Under the pieces are notes generated by a model. It ran no database searches and was not told where the DNA came from. It saw only the letters and a program-made list of their open reading frames with translations. This document shows positions 1-10,382 of a DNA stretch of 64,000 nucleotides, piece after piece (the stretch's first letter is position 1; each line of letters begins with the position of its first letter). The position numbers were made by a program, and so were the translations under genes. Source of the stretch: Neorhizobium populisoli (GTDB lineage Bacteria; Pseudomonadota; Alphaproteobacteria; Rhizobiales; Rhizobiaceae); NCBI RefSeq assembly GCF_019430945.1, contig NZ_JAHYCB010000002.1, forward strand, positions 124,001 through 188,000, in the 5' to 3' direction.

Positions 1-101
1 AAGTTCCCATCATAACCACGGATTGGCAATTGGCGAGGGGGCAGCATTGACTTTGGAACAACTATGGCGAAGAGCGGAGCCGACAACCTAAGGAGCAGCA
101 A

Positions 102-1283
102 TTGGCGCGCAAATTCGATGTGGTGATCCTTGGCGCCGGTGCGGCGGGCATGATGTGCGCCATCCGGGCCGGTGCCCGCGGCCGCTCCGTGCTCGTCATC
201 GACCATGCCAAGGCGCCGGGCGAAAAGATCCGCATCTCCGGCGGTGGGCGCTGCAATTTCACCAATATCCATGCCGGGCCGAAGAACTACCTCTCCGCCA
301 ATCCGCATTTCGCCAAGTCGGCGCTTGCCCGCTACACCCCGCGCGATTTCCTTGATCTGGTCGAGCGTCACCGCATCGCCTGGCACGAAAAGACGCTCGG
401 CCAGCTTTTCTGCGACGACAGCGCCAAGGACATCATCCAGATGCTGCTGTCGGAGATGAAGGCAGCCGGTGCCGCGCTCGAATTGCAGAAGCAGATCACC
501 TCGGTGGAGAAAACGCCGAATGGTTTTCGCATCGGCACATCGGATGGCCCGATCGAAGCCGGCTCGCTGGTCGTTGCGACCGGCGGCAAATCGATCCCGA
601 AAATGGGAGCGACAGGTCTCGCTTACGATATCGCCAAACAGTTCGGCCTGAAGATGGTTGAAACCCGGCCTGGACTGGTGCCGCTGACGCTCGATCCGAA
701 CACGCTCGAAAAACTCTCGCCACTCTCCGGTATCGGCGTTCCCGCAGAGCTTCGTCACGGCAAGACGGCGTTCCGAGAAGCGCTGCTCTTTACCCATCGT
801 GGATTGAGCGGCCCTTCGATCCTGCAGATTTCCTCCTATTGGCGGGAAGGGGATGACGTCACCCTCGTCATCGAACCGGATCTCGACATTGCCGCCGTCC
901 TGAAGGCAGCCCGCAAGGCGAACGGCAAACAGGCGGCCCAGACGGCGCTGGCCGAGGTGCTGCCAAAGCGGCTCGCGCAGTTCTTCGTCGAGGCTCGCGG
1001 CATCTCCAGCCATCTTGCCGATCTGTCGGACAAGGCGATCGACGGATTGGTCGCCTCCATCCAGAACTGGACGATCCGCCCTGCCGGTTCAGAAGGTTAT
1101 CGTACGGCGGAAGTGACGCTTGGCGGCATCGATACATCGGATCTGGATTCAAAGACCATGCAGGCCAAGGCGGTGCCAGGTCTCCACTTCATCGGTGAAT
1201 GCGTCGATGTTACCGGCTGGCTCGGCGGCTACAATTTCCAGTGGGCATGGGCTTCGGGCCATGTTTGCGGGGAAGCATTGTAA
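102..1283 (+). CDS. BaiN/HI0933-family NAD(P)/FAD-dependent oxidoreductase
   Basis: A 393-residue flavoprotein of the HI0933/BaiN family, cytosolic, usually annotated as an aminoacetone oxidase-like or uncharacterised flavoprotein. The N-terminus carries the dinucleotide-binding motif GAGAAG (residues about 11-16), followed by the family's GGGRCNF segment near residue 50, and the C-terminus has the conserved GGYNFQWAWASG block that closes over FAD. The start is a TTG with AAGGAG about 6 bases upstream; no ATG lies near the expected N-terminus. Length fits the family. The substrate cannot be deduced from sequence. It appears monocistronic. Confidence 0.85.
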   Translation: MARKFDVVILGAGAAGMMCAIRAGARGRSVLVIDHAKAPGEKIRISGGGRCNFTNIHAGPKNYLSANPHFAKSALARYTPRDFLDLVERHRIAWHEKTLGQLFCDDSAKDIIQMLLSEMKAAGAALELQKQITSVEKTPNGFRIGTSDGPIEAGSLVVATGGKSIPKMGATGLAYDIAKQFGLKMVETRPGLVPLTLDPNTLEKLSPLSGIGVPAELRHGKTAFREALLFTHRGLSGPSILQISSYWREGDDVTLVIEPDLDIAAVLKAARKANGKQAAQTALAEVLPKRLAQFFVEARGISSHLADLSDKAIDGLVASIQNWTIRPAGSEGYRTAEVTLGGIDTSDLDSKTMQAKAVPGLHFIGECVDVTGWLGGYNFQWAWASGHVCGEAL

Positions 1284-1423
1284 TACCGATTGATTCAGCA
1301 CTTCTTAATGTGCGTGGCGGATGCTGCCTTATTGCCGGCCCGTTCTTGTGTTTCAACGTCGGCATGCGCTTCCTGCCGGGTCGCGGTGGGACGCCAACAA
1401 TCGTTGTCTGGGGTTCGTAAAAC

Positions 1424-1561
1424 ATGCAAAAAACCCGTCGTGCTCGTGCCATCGCCATCGCTCTCGTCAAGGACGACGCAAAACTGAGGCGGCTGCGCTT
1501 CCTGGCCATCACGATCGGCGCAACGGCTACCCTTCTGGCACTGCCCGCCCTGTTTCATTGA
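1424..1561 (+). CDS. possible small membrane protein, 45 aa
   Basis: A 45-codon frame starting ATG, with a basic N-terminus (MQKTRRARA) and a hydrophobic stretch of about 18 residues before the C-terminus, so a single-span membrane protein is plausible. Only a weak GGGG lies upstream at ribosome-binding distance. A hairpin (1593-1612) follows about 30 bases after the stop, which supports an independent small transcript. I do not recognise the protein. Third-position GC is high as in neighbours. Could be a chance frame in a 450-base gap. Confidence 0.35.
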   Translation: MQKTRRARAIAIALVKDDAKLRRLRFLAITIGATATLLALPALFH

Positions 1562-1592
1562 TCGCCAATACGGTATCTGCAGCGAGCGGCTG

Positions 1593-1614
1593 AAGGCCTG
1601 ATTTCGGGCCTTTG
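1593..1614 (+). terminator. candidate terminator
   Basis: AAGGCC and GGCCTT arms around an 8-base loop, followed by TTTG. The stem is short, so this is a weak intrinsic terminator. It sits after the 45-codon frame and before the first chemoreceptor gene. The rest of 1284-1733 shows no other gene; an AT-rich stretch at 1655-1700 is the likely promoter zone for the chemoreceptor. Confidence 0.4.
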
Positions 1615-1733
1615 CAAACGGCGCCCGCAACTGTCGGACGGCACTGCAACTCTCGATTAAATGCAGATTTAGTGAATTTTTACATATATCGCTAATATTG
1701 GATCGATTACCTGGCGAATTGGGGAACCGGTCC

Positions 1734-3569
1734 ATGTCTAGATTTCTGCCGTCATCCGTCGTTTCGCGGATCGTTATTCTCTGTCTCTTCATGATCTTCA
1801 TCGCGGTGTCTGCCGTCGGCGGCCTGGCCTATCTTTACCTGCGCAGCGACATCATGGACACCGCGAAGGATGATGCCCACAAGGCCATGCGGACGATGAG
1901 CCTGCTTTATGAAGTAGAGCTTGCCGGCGTAAAGGCGGATATGAAGGACGGCGTCGTGGCGCGCGTCACCCAAGGCGACGGCGCTTTGAAAGACCACGAC
2001 ATGGTCGATCGCACAGCAAATGCGATCGGCGGCGTGGCGACTGTCTTCGAAAAGCGCGGCACCGATTACGTTCGCATCTCCACCAACGTCAAAACCGAAA
2101 AGGGCGAGCGCGCCGTCGGCACCAAGCTCGCTGCAGAACATCCCGCCCAGCCTCTACTCGCCCAGGGCAAGGCCTATTTCGGCCCCGCCGTTCTGTTCGG
2201 CAAGGATTTCATGACCGGTTATTTCCCGATCACCAATTCCTCCAACGCCGTCACCGGTGTCCTCTTCATCGGCATTCCGATGGAAGTCTATTTCGCCCAT
2301 ATCGCCAATTCCGGTTATGTGGTGATCGGCAGCTCGATCGCCGCGCTGATCGCGGTCGGGCTCGTGAGTCTGTTTGCACTGCGCATCCTGCTTGGCCCGC
2401 TCGGCGTTCTGACCGGCACGGTGCGGACGCTGTCGGAAGGCAATCACGAAGCTGAAATCCCTTACGTCCAGCGCCGAAACGAGTTCGGAAACATTGCCCG
2501 CGCACTGGAAGTCTTCCGTGATTCCGGTCGCGAAAAGCGGCGTATCGAGAACCGCAGCGCCGAAGAGCGCGCCGAAGCGGAAGCCGAGCGCCATCGCAAC
2601 GATACCGAAAAGCAGCGCGTCGACAGCCAGATCGATCTTGCCGTGAGTGAGCTCGGCGCCGCATTGTCCCGCCTGGCCCAGGGCGATCTGTCGAGCACGA
2701 TCGAAACCCGGTTCTCCGGCCGCCTCGAACAGCTCCGCAACGATTTCAACGGTTCGATCATCCGCCTGCGCGATACGCTTTCGCATATTCGCGGCAGCAC
2801 GCTGGCGATCCAGAAGAACAGTGCCGAACTCAGCCATTCGTCGACGGAACTCTCTCGCCGTACTGAAACCCAGGCAGCCTCGCTGGAGGAAACCGCCGCT
2901 GCCGTCGACGAGATCACCGCGACCGTGCGTTCTTCCGCCGAGCGTGCCCATGAAGCCAACCAGGCCGTTTCCACCACCAAGAAAAGCGCCGACAGCTCCG
3001 GCACGGTCGTTAGCAACGCCGTCGCGGCCATGTCCCGCATCGAGGAAGCCTCGCAGAAGATCGAACTCATCATCGAAGTGATCGACGACATCGCTTTCCA
3101 GACCAACCTTCTGGCGCTAAATGCCGGTATCGAGGCCGCTCGCGCCGGCGAGGCTGGCAAGGGGTTTGCCGTCGTGGCGCAGGAAGTGCGCGAACTCGCA
3201 CAGCGTTCTGCCGGCGCCGCCAAGGAGATCAAGGACCTGATCACCCAGTCAAGCCGCGAGGTCAGCTCCGGCGCCGGTCTCGTGCAGCAGGCAGGCGAGG
3301 TTCTGGCAAGCATCAGCCAGCAGATCACCGGCATCAGCCAGCACGTGGACATGATCGCCACCGCCAGCAAGGACCAGTCGGCGGCGCTGCAGGACATCAA
3401 CAATTCCGTCAACCGCATGGACCAGATGACCCAGCAGAATGGCGCCATGGTCGGCGAGACGACGCAGGCAAGCCTGCGCCTGGCGGAGGAGGCCGATGCC
3501 CTTCTGCAGCTCGTACAGCAGTTCAGAATAGAAGCGGTTGGCCGCGAAAGGCATTCGCGCGCAGCATAA
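1734..3569 (+). CDS. methyl-accepting chemotaxis protein, single-Cache sensor
   Basis: An inner-membrane chemoreceptor of 611 residues. Layout: first membrane segment at about residues 8-32, periplasmic Cache-type sensor (Cache3/Cache2 fusion style, with [17 protein letters not shown]) to about 195, second membrane segment about 200-225, HAMP and linker about 225-340, then the coiled MCP signalling domain with the hairpin tip core [21 protein letters not shown] prefer ATG 1734, preceded by GGGGAA, over an in-frame TTG at 1698 that has no binding site. The C-terminus ends in HSRAA and lacks the xWxxF CheR tether found in the next gene. The ligand is unknown. Confidence 0.9.
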   Translation: MSRFLPSSVVSRIVILCLFMIFIAVSAVGGLAYLYLRSDIMDTAKDDAHKAMRTMSLLYEVELAGVKADMKDGVVARVTQGDGALKDHDMVDRTANAIGGVATVFEKRGTDYVRISTNVKTEKGERAVGTKLAAEHPAQPLLAQGKAYFGPAVLFGKDFMTGYFPITNSSNAVTGVLFIGIPMEVYFAHIANSGYVVIGSSIAALIAVGLVSLFALRILLGPLGVLTGTVRTLSEGNHEAEIPYVQRRNEFGNIARALEVFRDSGREKRRIENRSAEERAEAEAERHRNDTEKQRVDSQIDLAVSELGAALSRLAQGDLSSTIETRFSGRLEQLRNDFNGSIIRLRDTLSHIRGSTLAIQKNSAELSHSSTELSRRTETQAASLEETAAAVDEITATVRSSAERAHEANQAVSTTKKSADSSGTVVSNAVAAMSRIEEASQKIELIIEVIDDIAFQTNLLALNAGIEAARAGEAGKGFAVVAQEVRELAQRSAGAAKEIKDLITQSSREVSSGAGLVQQAGEVLASISQQITGISQHVDMIATASKDQSAALQDINNSVNRMDQMTQQNGAMVGETTQASLRLAEEADALLQLVQQFRIEAVGRERHSRAA

Positions 3570-3587
3570 TATCTAGAAATACTAATT

Positions 3588-3635
3588 GTCGGAAATGTAA
3601 TTTTACAAGTTAAGTTACATTTCCGACTAGTTTTC
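3588..3635 (+). terminator. intrinsic terminator after first chemoreceptor
   Basis: A perfect 13-bp stem, GTCGGAAATGTAA (3588-3600) with TTACATTTCCGAC (3615-3627), a 14-base loop and a short TTTT downstream. It should end the first chemoreceptor transcript and separate it from the second. Confidence 0.7.
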
Positions 3636-3649
3636 GCCACGGATAATTA

Positions 3650-3665
3650 CAGTTAATTTTAACTG
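3650..3665. promoter_or_regulatory. palindrome upstream of second chemoreceptor
   Basis: CAGTTAA-TT-TTAACTG, a perfect 7-bp inverted repeat with a 2-bp centre, about 145 bases before the second chemoreceptor start. It may be an operator. No regulator is adjacent, so this is inference from symmetry only. Confidence 0.3.
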
Positions 3666-3808
3666 AGGTTTAAACGCTGGATTTTAACGTAACGTCGGAC
3701 TGACCTTACGGATGACCAGCTGCTGGATTTCATTCTGCCGACGGCACCGTTTGGAGGTGTAGTGTTGAGGCGCCTGTTTCGGGCGTCATTTCTTGTTGGG
3801 GGAATGAA

Positions 3809-5734
3809 ATGAAGCGTCCGAACATCCGGACCTCGATGACCGGCATTTTTGCCGTGTTCGCGGTTCTGTTTGCTCTCACCGGTGTCGTCTCGCTGAACGG
3901 CCTTGCCGAGCTGAACGCCAATACCCAGGAACAGGCAACCAATATTCAGCCGAGTATTTCTCGTGCTAAGGATATCCAGATCGCGCGTTATTCGCTGCGC
4001 GGTTCCTATGGCGACTACGCGATGGGACGCCTTTCCGGCAATCCGGCAGCGCTTGAAGAGAAGATCGTCAAGAAGGAAAAGGTCCTGATTGACACGATCG
4101 CCGGCTACAAGAACCTTGTAAGCTCCAACGCCGAACGCGCCGCCTTCACCGAGATCGAAACTTCCGCGAAGAAGTATATCGATGTCGGCCAGAAGATGCT
4201 TGCCGTTGCCAAGGCCGGCAAGAGCAAGGAAGCCATGGACGCTTTCGACAACGATCTCGGCCCGGTTGCCGATTATCTGGCTGAAAACGTCGACAAGCTC
4301 GTCAAGGTAAACCAGCAGGAATCGGATGCGGGCATTGTTGAAAGCCGCTCGCAATATGCGACGACGTTGACGGTTATTTACGCGATCCTCGGTTTCAGCG
4401 CCTTCATGGTCTGCCTCGCCGCCTATTTCGGCATCGCCAGCATCGCTGTTCCGGTCACCCGTATCACCAAGGCGATGCGCGAACTGGCAAACGGCAATAC
4501 CGATTATCAGGTCGCCGACAAGGAACGTGCCGACGAGATCGGCGAGATGGCCAATGCCGTCGAAGTCTTCCGCCAGGCCGCTCTTGCCAATCGTCAGCTG
4601 CAGACCGATGCCGAAGCCCAGCGTTCGAAGTCTGAAGCCGAGCGCAATCGCCTGATGGCTGATGCCGAAGCTGCCGCCCAGACCCGTCTGCAGGAGGCGA
4701 CCGCCGGTCTTGCCGCCGGTCTGCGTCGCCTCTCGGCAGGCGACCTGTCCTTCCAGCTCAATGACCCTTTCGCTCCGGACTTCGAATCGCTCCGTCATGA
4801 CCTGAATGCTGCCATCTCGCAGCTCGGTTCGGCTCTCGGCGCAGTGGCGCATTCGGCAAGCTCGATCGACAGCGGCGTCCAGGAAATCGGCCGCGGCGCC
4901 GACGACCTTTCCAAGCGTACCGAACAGCAGGCCGCTTCGCTCGAAGAAACCGCAGCGGCACTCGACGAGATCACTGCAAACGTCTCGAACTCCTCGAAGC
5001 GTACCGACGAGGCCCGTCAGGTTGCCGTCCAGGCAAACGAGAGCGCTGCACAGTCCGGCAAGGTCGTCGCCAACGCCGTCCAGGCGATGCAGAAGATCGA
5101 GGACTCGTCCAACCAGATCTCCAGCATCATCGGCGTGATCGACGAGATCGCCTTCCAGACCAACCTTCTGGCGCTGAACGCCGGCGTCGAAGCAGCGCGT
5201 GCCGGTGAAGCCGGCAAGGGCTTCGCGGTCGTCGCACAGGAAGTCCGCGAACTTGCCCAGCGTTCCGCACAGGCCGCCAAGCAGATCAAGGACCTCATCC
5301 GCAACTCGACGGAAGAAGTCGAAGGCGGCGTGAAGCTTGTCCGCGAGACCGGTGAGGCGCTGAAGGGCATCGAAAGCCTGATCGTGACCATCAACCAGCA
5401 TATGAACGCGATCGCCACCTCGTCCCGCGAACAGGCGACCGGGCTTGCTGAAGTCAACACCGCCGTCAACCAGATGGACCAGGTGACCCAGCAGAATGCC
5501 GCCATGGTCGAAGAAACCAACGCCGCCAGCGCGACGCTTGCTTCCGAGGCGGTCCGCATGCGCGAGCTGATCGGCCGCTTCCAGCTCGGCAATGGCGGCT
5601 CGGCAGGCAATCAGGCAAACCGCCTGCGCCAGACGGCAGCCGCCATGGCCCAGCCCGCACGCGAAACCGGCCGCTACACGGCACCGGCGACCCGCGGCAA
5701 CGCCGCCGTCAAGCAGGAATGGTCGGAATTCTGA
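3809..5734 (+). CDS. methyl-accepting chemotaxis protein, four-helix-bundle sensor
   Basis: A 641-residue inner-membrane chemoreceptor. It has one membrane segment at about residues 10-32, a helical periplasmic domain of four-helix-bundle type to about 188, a second membrane segment about 190-215, HAMP about 215-270, a second HAMP-like linker, and the MCP signalling domain with [20 protein letters not shown] at the tip. The start ATG follows GGGGGAA. The last residues, EWSEF, fit the xWxxF pentapeptide that docks CheR/CheB in high-abundance receptors. It is therefore likely to be a receptor that helps methylate others such as its upstream neighbour. A hairpin terminator follows. Confidence 0.93.
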   Translation: MKRPNIRTSMTGIFAVFAVLFALTGVVSLNGLAELNANTQEQATNIQPSISRAKDIQIARYSLRGSYGDYAMGRLSGNPAALEEKIVKKEKVLIDTIAGYKNLVSSNAERAAFTEIETSAKKYIDVGQKMLAVAKAGKSKEAMDAFDNDLGPVADYLAENVDKLVKVNQQESDAGIVESRSQYATTLTVIYAILGFSAFMVCLAAYFGIASIAVPVTRITKAMRELANGNTDYQVADKERADEIGEMANAVEVFRQAALANRQLQTDAEAQRSKSEAERNRLMADAEAAAQTRLQEATAGLAAGLRRLSAGDLSFQLNDPFAPDFESLRHDLNAAISQLGSALGAVAHSASSIDSGVQEIGRGADDLSKRTEQQAASLEETAAALDEITANVSNSSKRTDEARQVAVQANESAAQSGKVVANAVQAMQKIEDSSNQISSIIGVIDEIAFQTNLLALNAGVEAARAGEAGKGFAVVAQEVRELAQRSAQAAKQIKDLIRNSTEEVEGGVKLVRETGEALKGIESLIVTINQHMNAIATSSREQATGLAEVNTAVNQMDQVTQQNAAMVEETNAASATLASEAVRMRELIGRFQLGNGGSAGNQANRLRQTAAAMAQPARETGRYTAPATRGNAAVKQEWSEF

Positions 5735-5955
5735 TCAGCCGGATCGGGAAACCGGGCACGACATGAATTGGGGGTGGCAGCAATGCCGCCCCTTTTCGTT
5801 TCCGATCTGGCGCGAAGCCCGATCATCCATCCGAACCAATGCGGATAGGGGTGCGCAAGACGCCGGTAGAAATCGTCTTCGGCGCGACGATCCTGAGGAC
5901 TGGATCTCCACTGTGATCTTTTGGAGAGCAGGATTGCGACGACATTCTCATACAT
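5674..5955 (-). CDS. possible 93-aa protein divergent from LysR gene
   Basis: A minus-strand frame beginning [10 protein letters not shown], whose ATG follows a strong GGAGGAT at about 6 bases, better than most real genes here. It lies divergent to the LysR regulator with about 90 bases between the starts, a typical LysR target arrangement. Against it: the 3' half runs antisense through the chemoreceptor terminator and into the end of that gene, and I do not recognise the protein. The true product may be shorter or absent. Apart from this frame and the terminator, the 5735-6045 gap shows nothing. Confidence 0.35.
   Translation of the reverse strand: MYENVVAILLSKRSQWRSSPQDRRAEDDFYRRLAHPYPHWFGWMIGLRARSETKRGGIAATPNSCRARFPDPADQNSDHSCLTAALPRVAGAV
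5771..5797 (+). terminator. intrinsic terminator after second chemoreceptor
   Basis: GGGGTGGCA, loop GCAA, TGCCGCCCC, then TTTT: a 9-bp stem with one T-G pair and a GNRA-type loop followed by a T run. Confidence 0.8.
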
Positions 5956-6045
5956 CGGATATCCTCCGTTGGTTGATGCCGTCTTTCTCAGTAAACACAA
6001 AAATCCGCTTCTTGTAGCGATGAATCCCCGCTATGTTTTTCACCC

Positions 6046-6909
6046 ATGAAAAACATCAATTGGTATGCTTACGAGCTTTTTCTGCAGGTCGCACGGCTCG
6101 GCGGGCTATCCGGCGCCTCCGGTGCGACAGGCTTGAGCCCTGCCACGATCGGCCGGCGCATGCTCGATCTCGAGGAAGCGATCGGCCGTCCGCTGTTTTC
6201 CCGCAGCCGGACCGGCTACCAGCTCACCGCCGACGGGTCGGCGCTGTTTTCGCAATTGCTGGAAATGGAAGGCGTCGCGCGTCGCGTCGAAAGCTGGAAG
6301 CACGAAGGAGCGGGAACGCCGCTGGTGCGGATCGCTTGCGGCACCTGGCTTGCCTGGATGCTGACCCGCAATTTCGCCGATATCCGCACCGAGCGGGACG
6401 AGTTCCGGCTGGACTTCTTCATCGCCGAGCGGCGTGCCAGCCTGGCTCATCGCGAAAGCGATATCGGCATCCGCGCCTTCGAGCCGGAAGAACCCAATCT
6501 GGCGGCAATCAAGCTTGGCGAGGTCGCCTATGCGGCCTATCGTGCCCGCAATGCCCATCCCTCCATTGCCGAGCGCTGGCTGGCGGTGGCTGAAGAGGAT
6601 GCGATCTCGAATTACTTGCGCTGGCCGCATCAGGAACGGGCAGGGCAGATCGCAGTCACCGTCAACCGGCCGCGCTCCTTGCGTGACCTGGCGCTCGGCG
6701 GGGCAGGGACGGCGGTGCTGCCTTGTTTTATCGGCGATCAGGACATGCGGCTCGAGCGTGTCGGCGACGAGATTGCCAGCCTTCGCCACCGTCAATGGAT
6801 CGTCATGAACAACGACGACCGCCACCGGCGGGAAATCCGCACGGTGGCCGATCGCATGGTGAAGTTCGTCAAGGACCGCACTCAGCTTTTCGCCGGGCAG
6901 CGGCCGTAA
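6046..6909 (+). CDS. LysR-family transcriptional regulator
   Basis: A 287-residue regulator. The N-terminal winged helix-turn-helix (residues about 5-65) reads GASGATGLSPATIGRRMLDLE, typical of LysR proteins. The effector-binding half follows but is short and somewhat divergent. Target and effector are unknown. No obvious metabolic partner gene is divergent; the only candidate is the small frame at 5674-5955. It is convergent with the small gene at 6910, with stops almost touching. Confidence 0.8.
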   Translation: MKNINWYAYELFLQVARLGGLSGASGATGLSPATIGRRMLDLEEAIGRPLFSRSRTGYQLTADGSALFSQLLEMEGVARRVESWKHEGAGTPLVRIACGTWLAWMLTRNFADIRTERDEFRLDFFIAERRASLAHRESDIGIRAFEPEEPNLAAIKLGEVAYAAYRARNAHPSIAERWLAVAEEDAISNYLRWPHQERAGQIAVTVNRPRSLRDLALGGAGTAVLPCFIGDQDMRLERVGDEIASLRHRQWIVMNNDDRHRREIRTVADRMVKFVKDRTQLFAGQRP

Positions 6910-7161
6910 TCACTGCGTGCGGTTTGTCACGATGACGGGGATCATCAGATCACCCCAATGCCCGTCGCCGCCATGATGGCGTGCCGAGCGGACAAGCTCG
7001 ACTGAAACACCGGCCTCGACGGCTTTCATGATCGCATGGTTGAGGCGGTGCAGGTCGTTGGCCAGCGAGCGGATCGCCGCCTGCTGGTCGGGCGTCATTG
7101 CGGACGCCTGTTCCTCGGCGCGTTCCTTGACGTGTGTTTTGAGCGGGGTCTGGATGTTCAT
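6910..7161 (-). CDS. hypothetical protein, 83 aa
   Basis: A small soluble protein starting MNIQTPLKTH, with an ATG preceded by AGAGGAG at 6-7 bases. This fixes the start well inside a longer open frame that runs into a repeat. The N-terminal half is helical and charged (KERAEEQASAMTPDQQAA), and the C-terminus ends GGDGHWGDLMIPVIVTNRT. I do not recognise the family. No membrane segment. Confidence 0.6.
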   Translation of the reverse strand: MNIQTPLKTHVKERAEEQASAMTPDQQAAIRSLANDLHRLNHAIMKAVEAGVSVELVRSARHHGGDGHWGDLMIPVIVTNRTQ

Positions 7162-7193
7162 CTTGGGTCTCCTCTGGTTGGGGTTTGAGTGAT

Positions 7194-7331
7194 GCCCCTC
7201 ATCCGGCTGCCGCCACCTTCTCCCCGCTCGCGGGGAGAAGGACACATGCCGCATCGGCATCGACTTATTTCAACTTGGCGCGGGGCACGTTCCCTCTCCC
7301 CGCAAGCGGGGAGAGGGTTAGGGTGAGGGGC
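7194..7331. repeat. rhizobial palindromic intergenic element
   Basis: An intergenic mosaic element bounded by the inverted ends GCCCCTCA (7194-7201) and TGAGGGGC (7324-7331), with two internal palindromes built on CTCCCCGC...GCGGGGAG. It is the same type as the element at 45977-46125. Such repeats are scattered between genes in Rhizobiaceae. It lies between the hypothetical gene and the end of aceA and may fold as a terminator-like structure. Confidence 0.75.
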
Positions 7332-7344
7332 GATGATGGTGCGG

Positions 7345-8634
<1,290 letters not shown>

Positions 8635-8691
8635 GCCTTCTCTCCCATGTAAAATCTTTGACCGCTTCCGAGCGATTTCGATGTGACTGAA

Positions 8692-8829
8692 TTTACAGAC
8701 GGGAATGCTGCATTGCGAGAAGAGATGCAGAAACGGCGCTTTGAAAAGGGTTAGGATGTCTTGTCTTTCACAGGCGCCTCTGTGAAGATGTCAAAATAGT
8801 CAAAACGGCGTTCTGTCGAATTCTGTAAA
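8692..8829. promoter_or_regulatory. aceA/regulator intergenic operator region
   Basis: The 205-base divergent region holds a perfect inverted repeat, TTCACAG-GCGCCT-CTGTGAA (8767-8786). Two more half-sites face each other further out: TTTACAG (8692-8698) and CTGTAAA (8823-8829), the latter 11 bases before the regulator start. The shared YTGTRAA core suggests one protein binds all of them, most likely the product of the 8840 gene acting on aceA and on itself. Confidence 0.5.
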
Positions 8830-8839
8830 AGCGAGAGCC

Positions 8840-10258
8840 ATGGTGGAGCGGAAGATTTTTGCTGGCCCGCGCGTCCGGCGCGTCCGGTTGGGGCTGAGTC
8901 TGACCCAGACGGCCATGGCCGAAGGGCTTGGCATCTCGCCGTCCTATCTCAACCTGATCGAGCGCAACCAGCGCCCGCTGACGGTCCAGCTCCTCCTCAA
9001 GCTCGCCTCCGTCTACAAGGTCGATCTCGATGCGCTACAAGGTGAGGGCGGCGGGCTGGCGAGCCAGTTGCGCGAGGTCTTCGCCGATCCGCTGCTGGCC
9101 GGCGAAATTCCCGGTGACCAGGAAATTATCGAGGTCGCCGAAGCCGCACCTAATGCCGCGCTCGGATTGATGAAGCTTTACCGCGCATATCGCGAGCAGG
9201 CAGGGCGCTTGTCCGACCTTGCCGAGATGCTCGCCCGCGAAGGCCGGGAAACCTCGCTTGCCGGTGCCCGCCTGCCGATCGACGAGGTGCGCGAGACGCT
9301 GGAACGCCGTCCGAATTTCTTCGCGCGGATCGAGGATGCGGCGGAAGCCTTCTCGGCAAAACTCGGCGCCGGAGACGAACTTCCCGTTGCGCTAAAGGCT
9401 TGGGCGAAAAGCGAACATGGCATCGTGGTGCGGACTCTGCCCGTGCATGCCATGCCGAACCTGCGCCGCCGCTACGACCGGCATTCCATGCGGCTTTTCC
9501 TCTCCGAGCGGCTTTCGCCTTTCGATCGCACCCGCGAGCTGGCCATGGAGGTCTCGCTTCTGGTATTCTCAGAGGAGATCGCCGCCGAGCTTGCGGAACT
9601 TAATCTTTCCAGCAACGAAGCAAAACGCATCGGCCGTTTCGAACTGGCGCGCTATGCCGCCCATGCGTTGATGATGCCCTACGGAGCCTTTCTCACGGCC
9701 GCCCAGCGCGCCCGTTACGATATCGATGTCCTGCGTTCCCGCTTCGACGTTTCGTTCGAACAGGCGGCAACCCGGCTCACCTCGCTTGTCCGCCCCGGCG
9801 CTTCGGCAATCCCGTTTTTCCTGATGGAGATGGATCATGCCGGCAATATCATCCGGCGCGCCGGCACTCAGGGTTTTCCGCATGCCCGCTTCGGCGGAGG
9901 GTGTCCCAAGCTCGGCATTCATACGGCCTTCGCACAACCCGGTCAGGTTCTGACTGATCGAATAGAAATGCCGGATGGAAGTTTGTTCATGACATTGTCG
10001 CGCACGCTGGAAGGACCGCAAGCGGGGTTTGCCGAGCGCGTCCGCCGCACGGCGATCCTTCTCGGCTGTGATTTCTCCGCAGCGGGTGAAACCCTTTACG
10101 GTGAAGCGGCTTCGCACCCTGCCGCCATGGTGTTTGCTGGCACATCGTGCCGGCTTTGCGAACGGCAGGGCTGCCTGTCGCGCGCCGAGCCGCCGGTCAC
10201 CCGCCCGCTCGGGTTGGACGAGATGGCGACGGGCCTGAGCGCCTTCGATTTTCAGTAA
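8840..10258 (+). CDS. ScfR/RamB-type XRE regulator of acetate metabolism
   Basis: A 472-residue regulator of the short-chain fatty acyl (ScfR/RamB-like) family. An XRE helix-turn-helix occupies residues about 8-64 (LTQTAMAEGLGISPSYLNLIERNQR), followed by an IrrE-like middle region and the C-terminal DUF2083-type domain. Near the C-terminus is a C-x2-C-x4-C motif (CRLCERQGC), which may bind metal. It is divergent from aceA and is the likely regulator of the glyoxylate shunt in response to acyl-CoA. The start ATG is 11 bases after a half-operator, so autoregulation is likely. Confidence 0.85.
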   Translation: MVERKIFAGPRVRRVRLGLSLTQTAMAEGLGISPSYLNLIERNQRPLTVQLLLKLASVYKVDLDALQGEGGGLASQLREVFADPLLAGEIPGDQEIIEVAEAAPNAALGLMKLYRAYREQAGRLSDLAEMLAREGRETSLAGARLPIDEVRETLERRPNFFARIEDAAEAFSAKLGAGDELPVALKAWAKSEHGIVVRTLPVHAMPNLRRRYDRHSMRLFLSERLSPFDRTRELAMEVSLLVFSEEIAAELAELNLSSNEAKRIGRFELARYAAHALMMPYGAFLTAAQRARYDIDVLRSRFDVSFEQAATRLTSLVRPGASAIPFFLMEMDHAGNIIRRAGTQGFPHARFGGGCPKLGIHTAFAQPGQVLTDRIEMPDGSLFMTLSRTLEGPQAGFAERVRRTAILLGCDFSAAGETLYGEAASHPAAMVFAGTSCRLCERQGCLSRAEPPVTRPLGLDEMATGLSAFDFQ

Positions 10259-10382
10259 GCAGTTGAGTAGGGAACATTTACCTCTTGTGGCGAGAAAAAT
10301 TCCTTTCTACTCTCGCGGAAAACATAAGGGAATTTATGCGCGGTTTTGATTTTGCGCAGAAAAAGCTGGAACAGGAGAGATC

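Noticed and set aside
7194..7331. Repeated GC-rich palindromes as a CRISPR array or attachment site
   Set aside because: There are only two inverted units with no regular spacers and no cas genes; they match rhizobial intergenic mosaic elements found elsewhere in the window.
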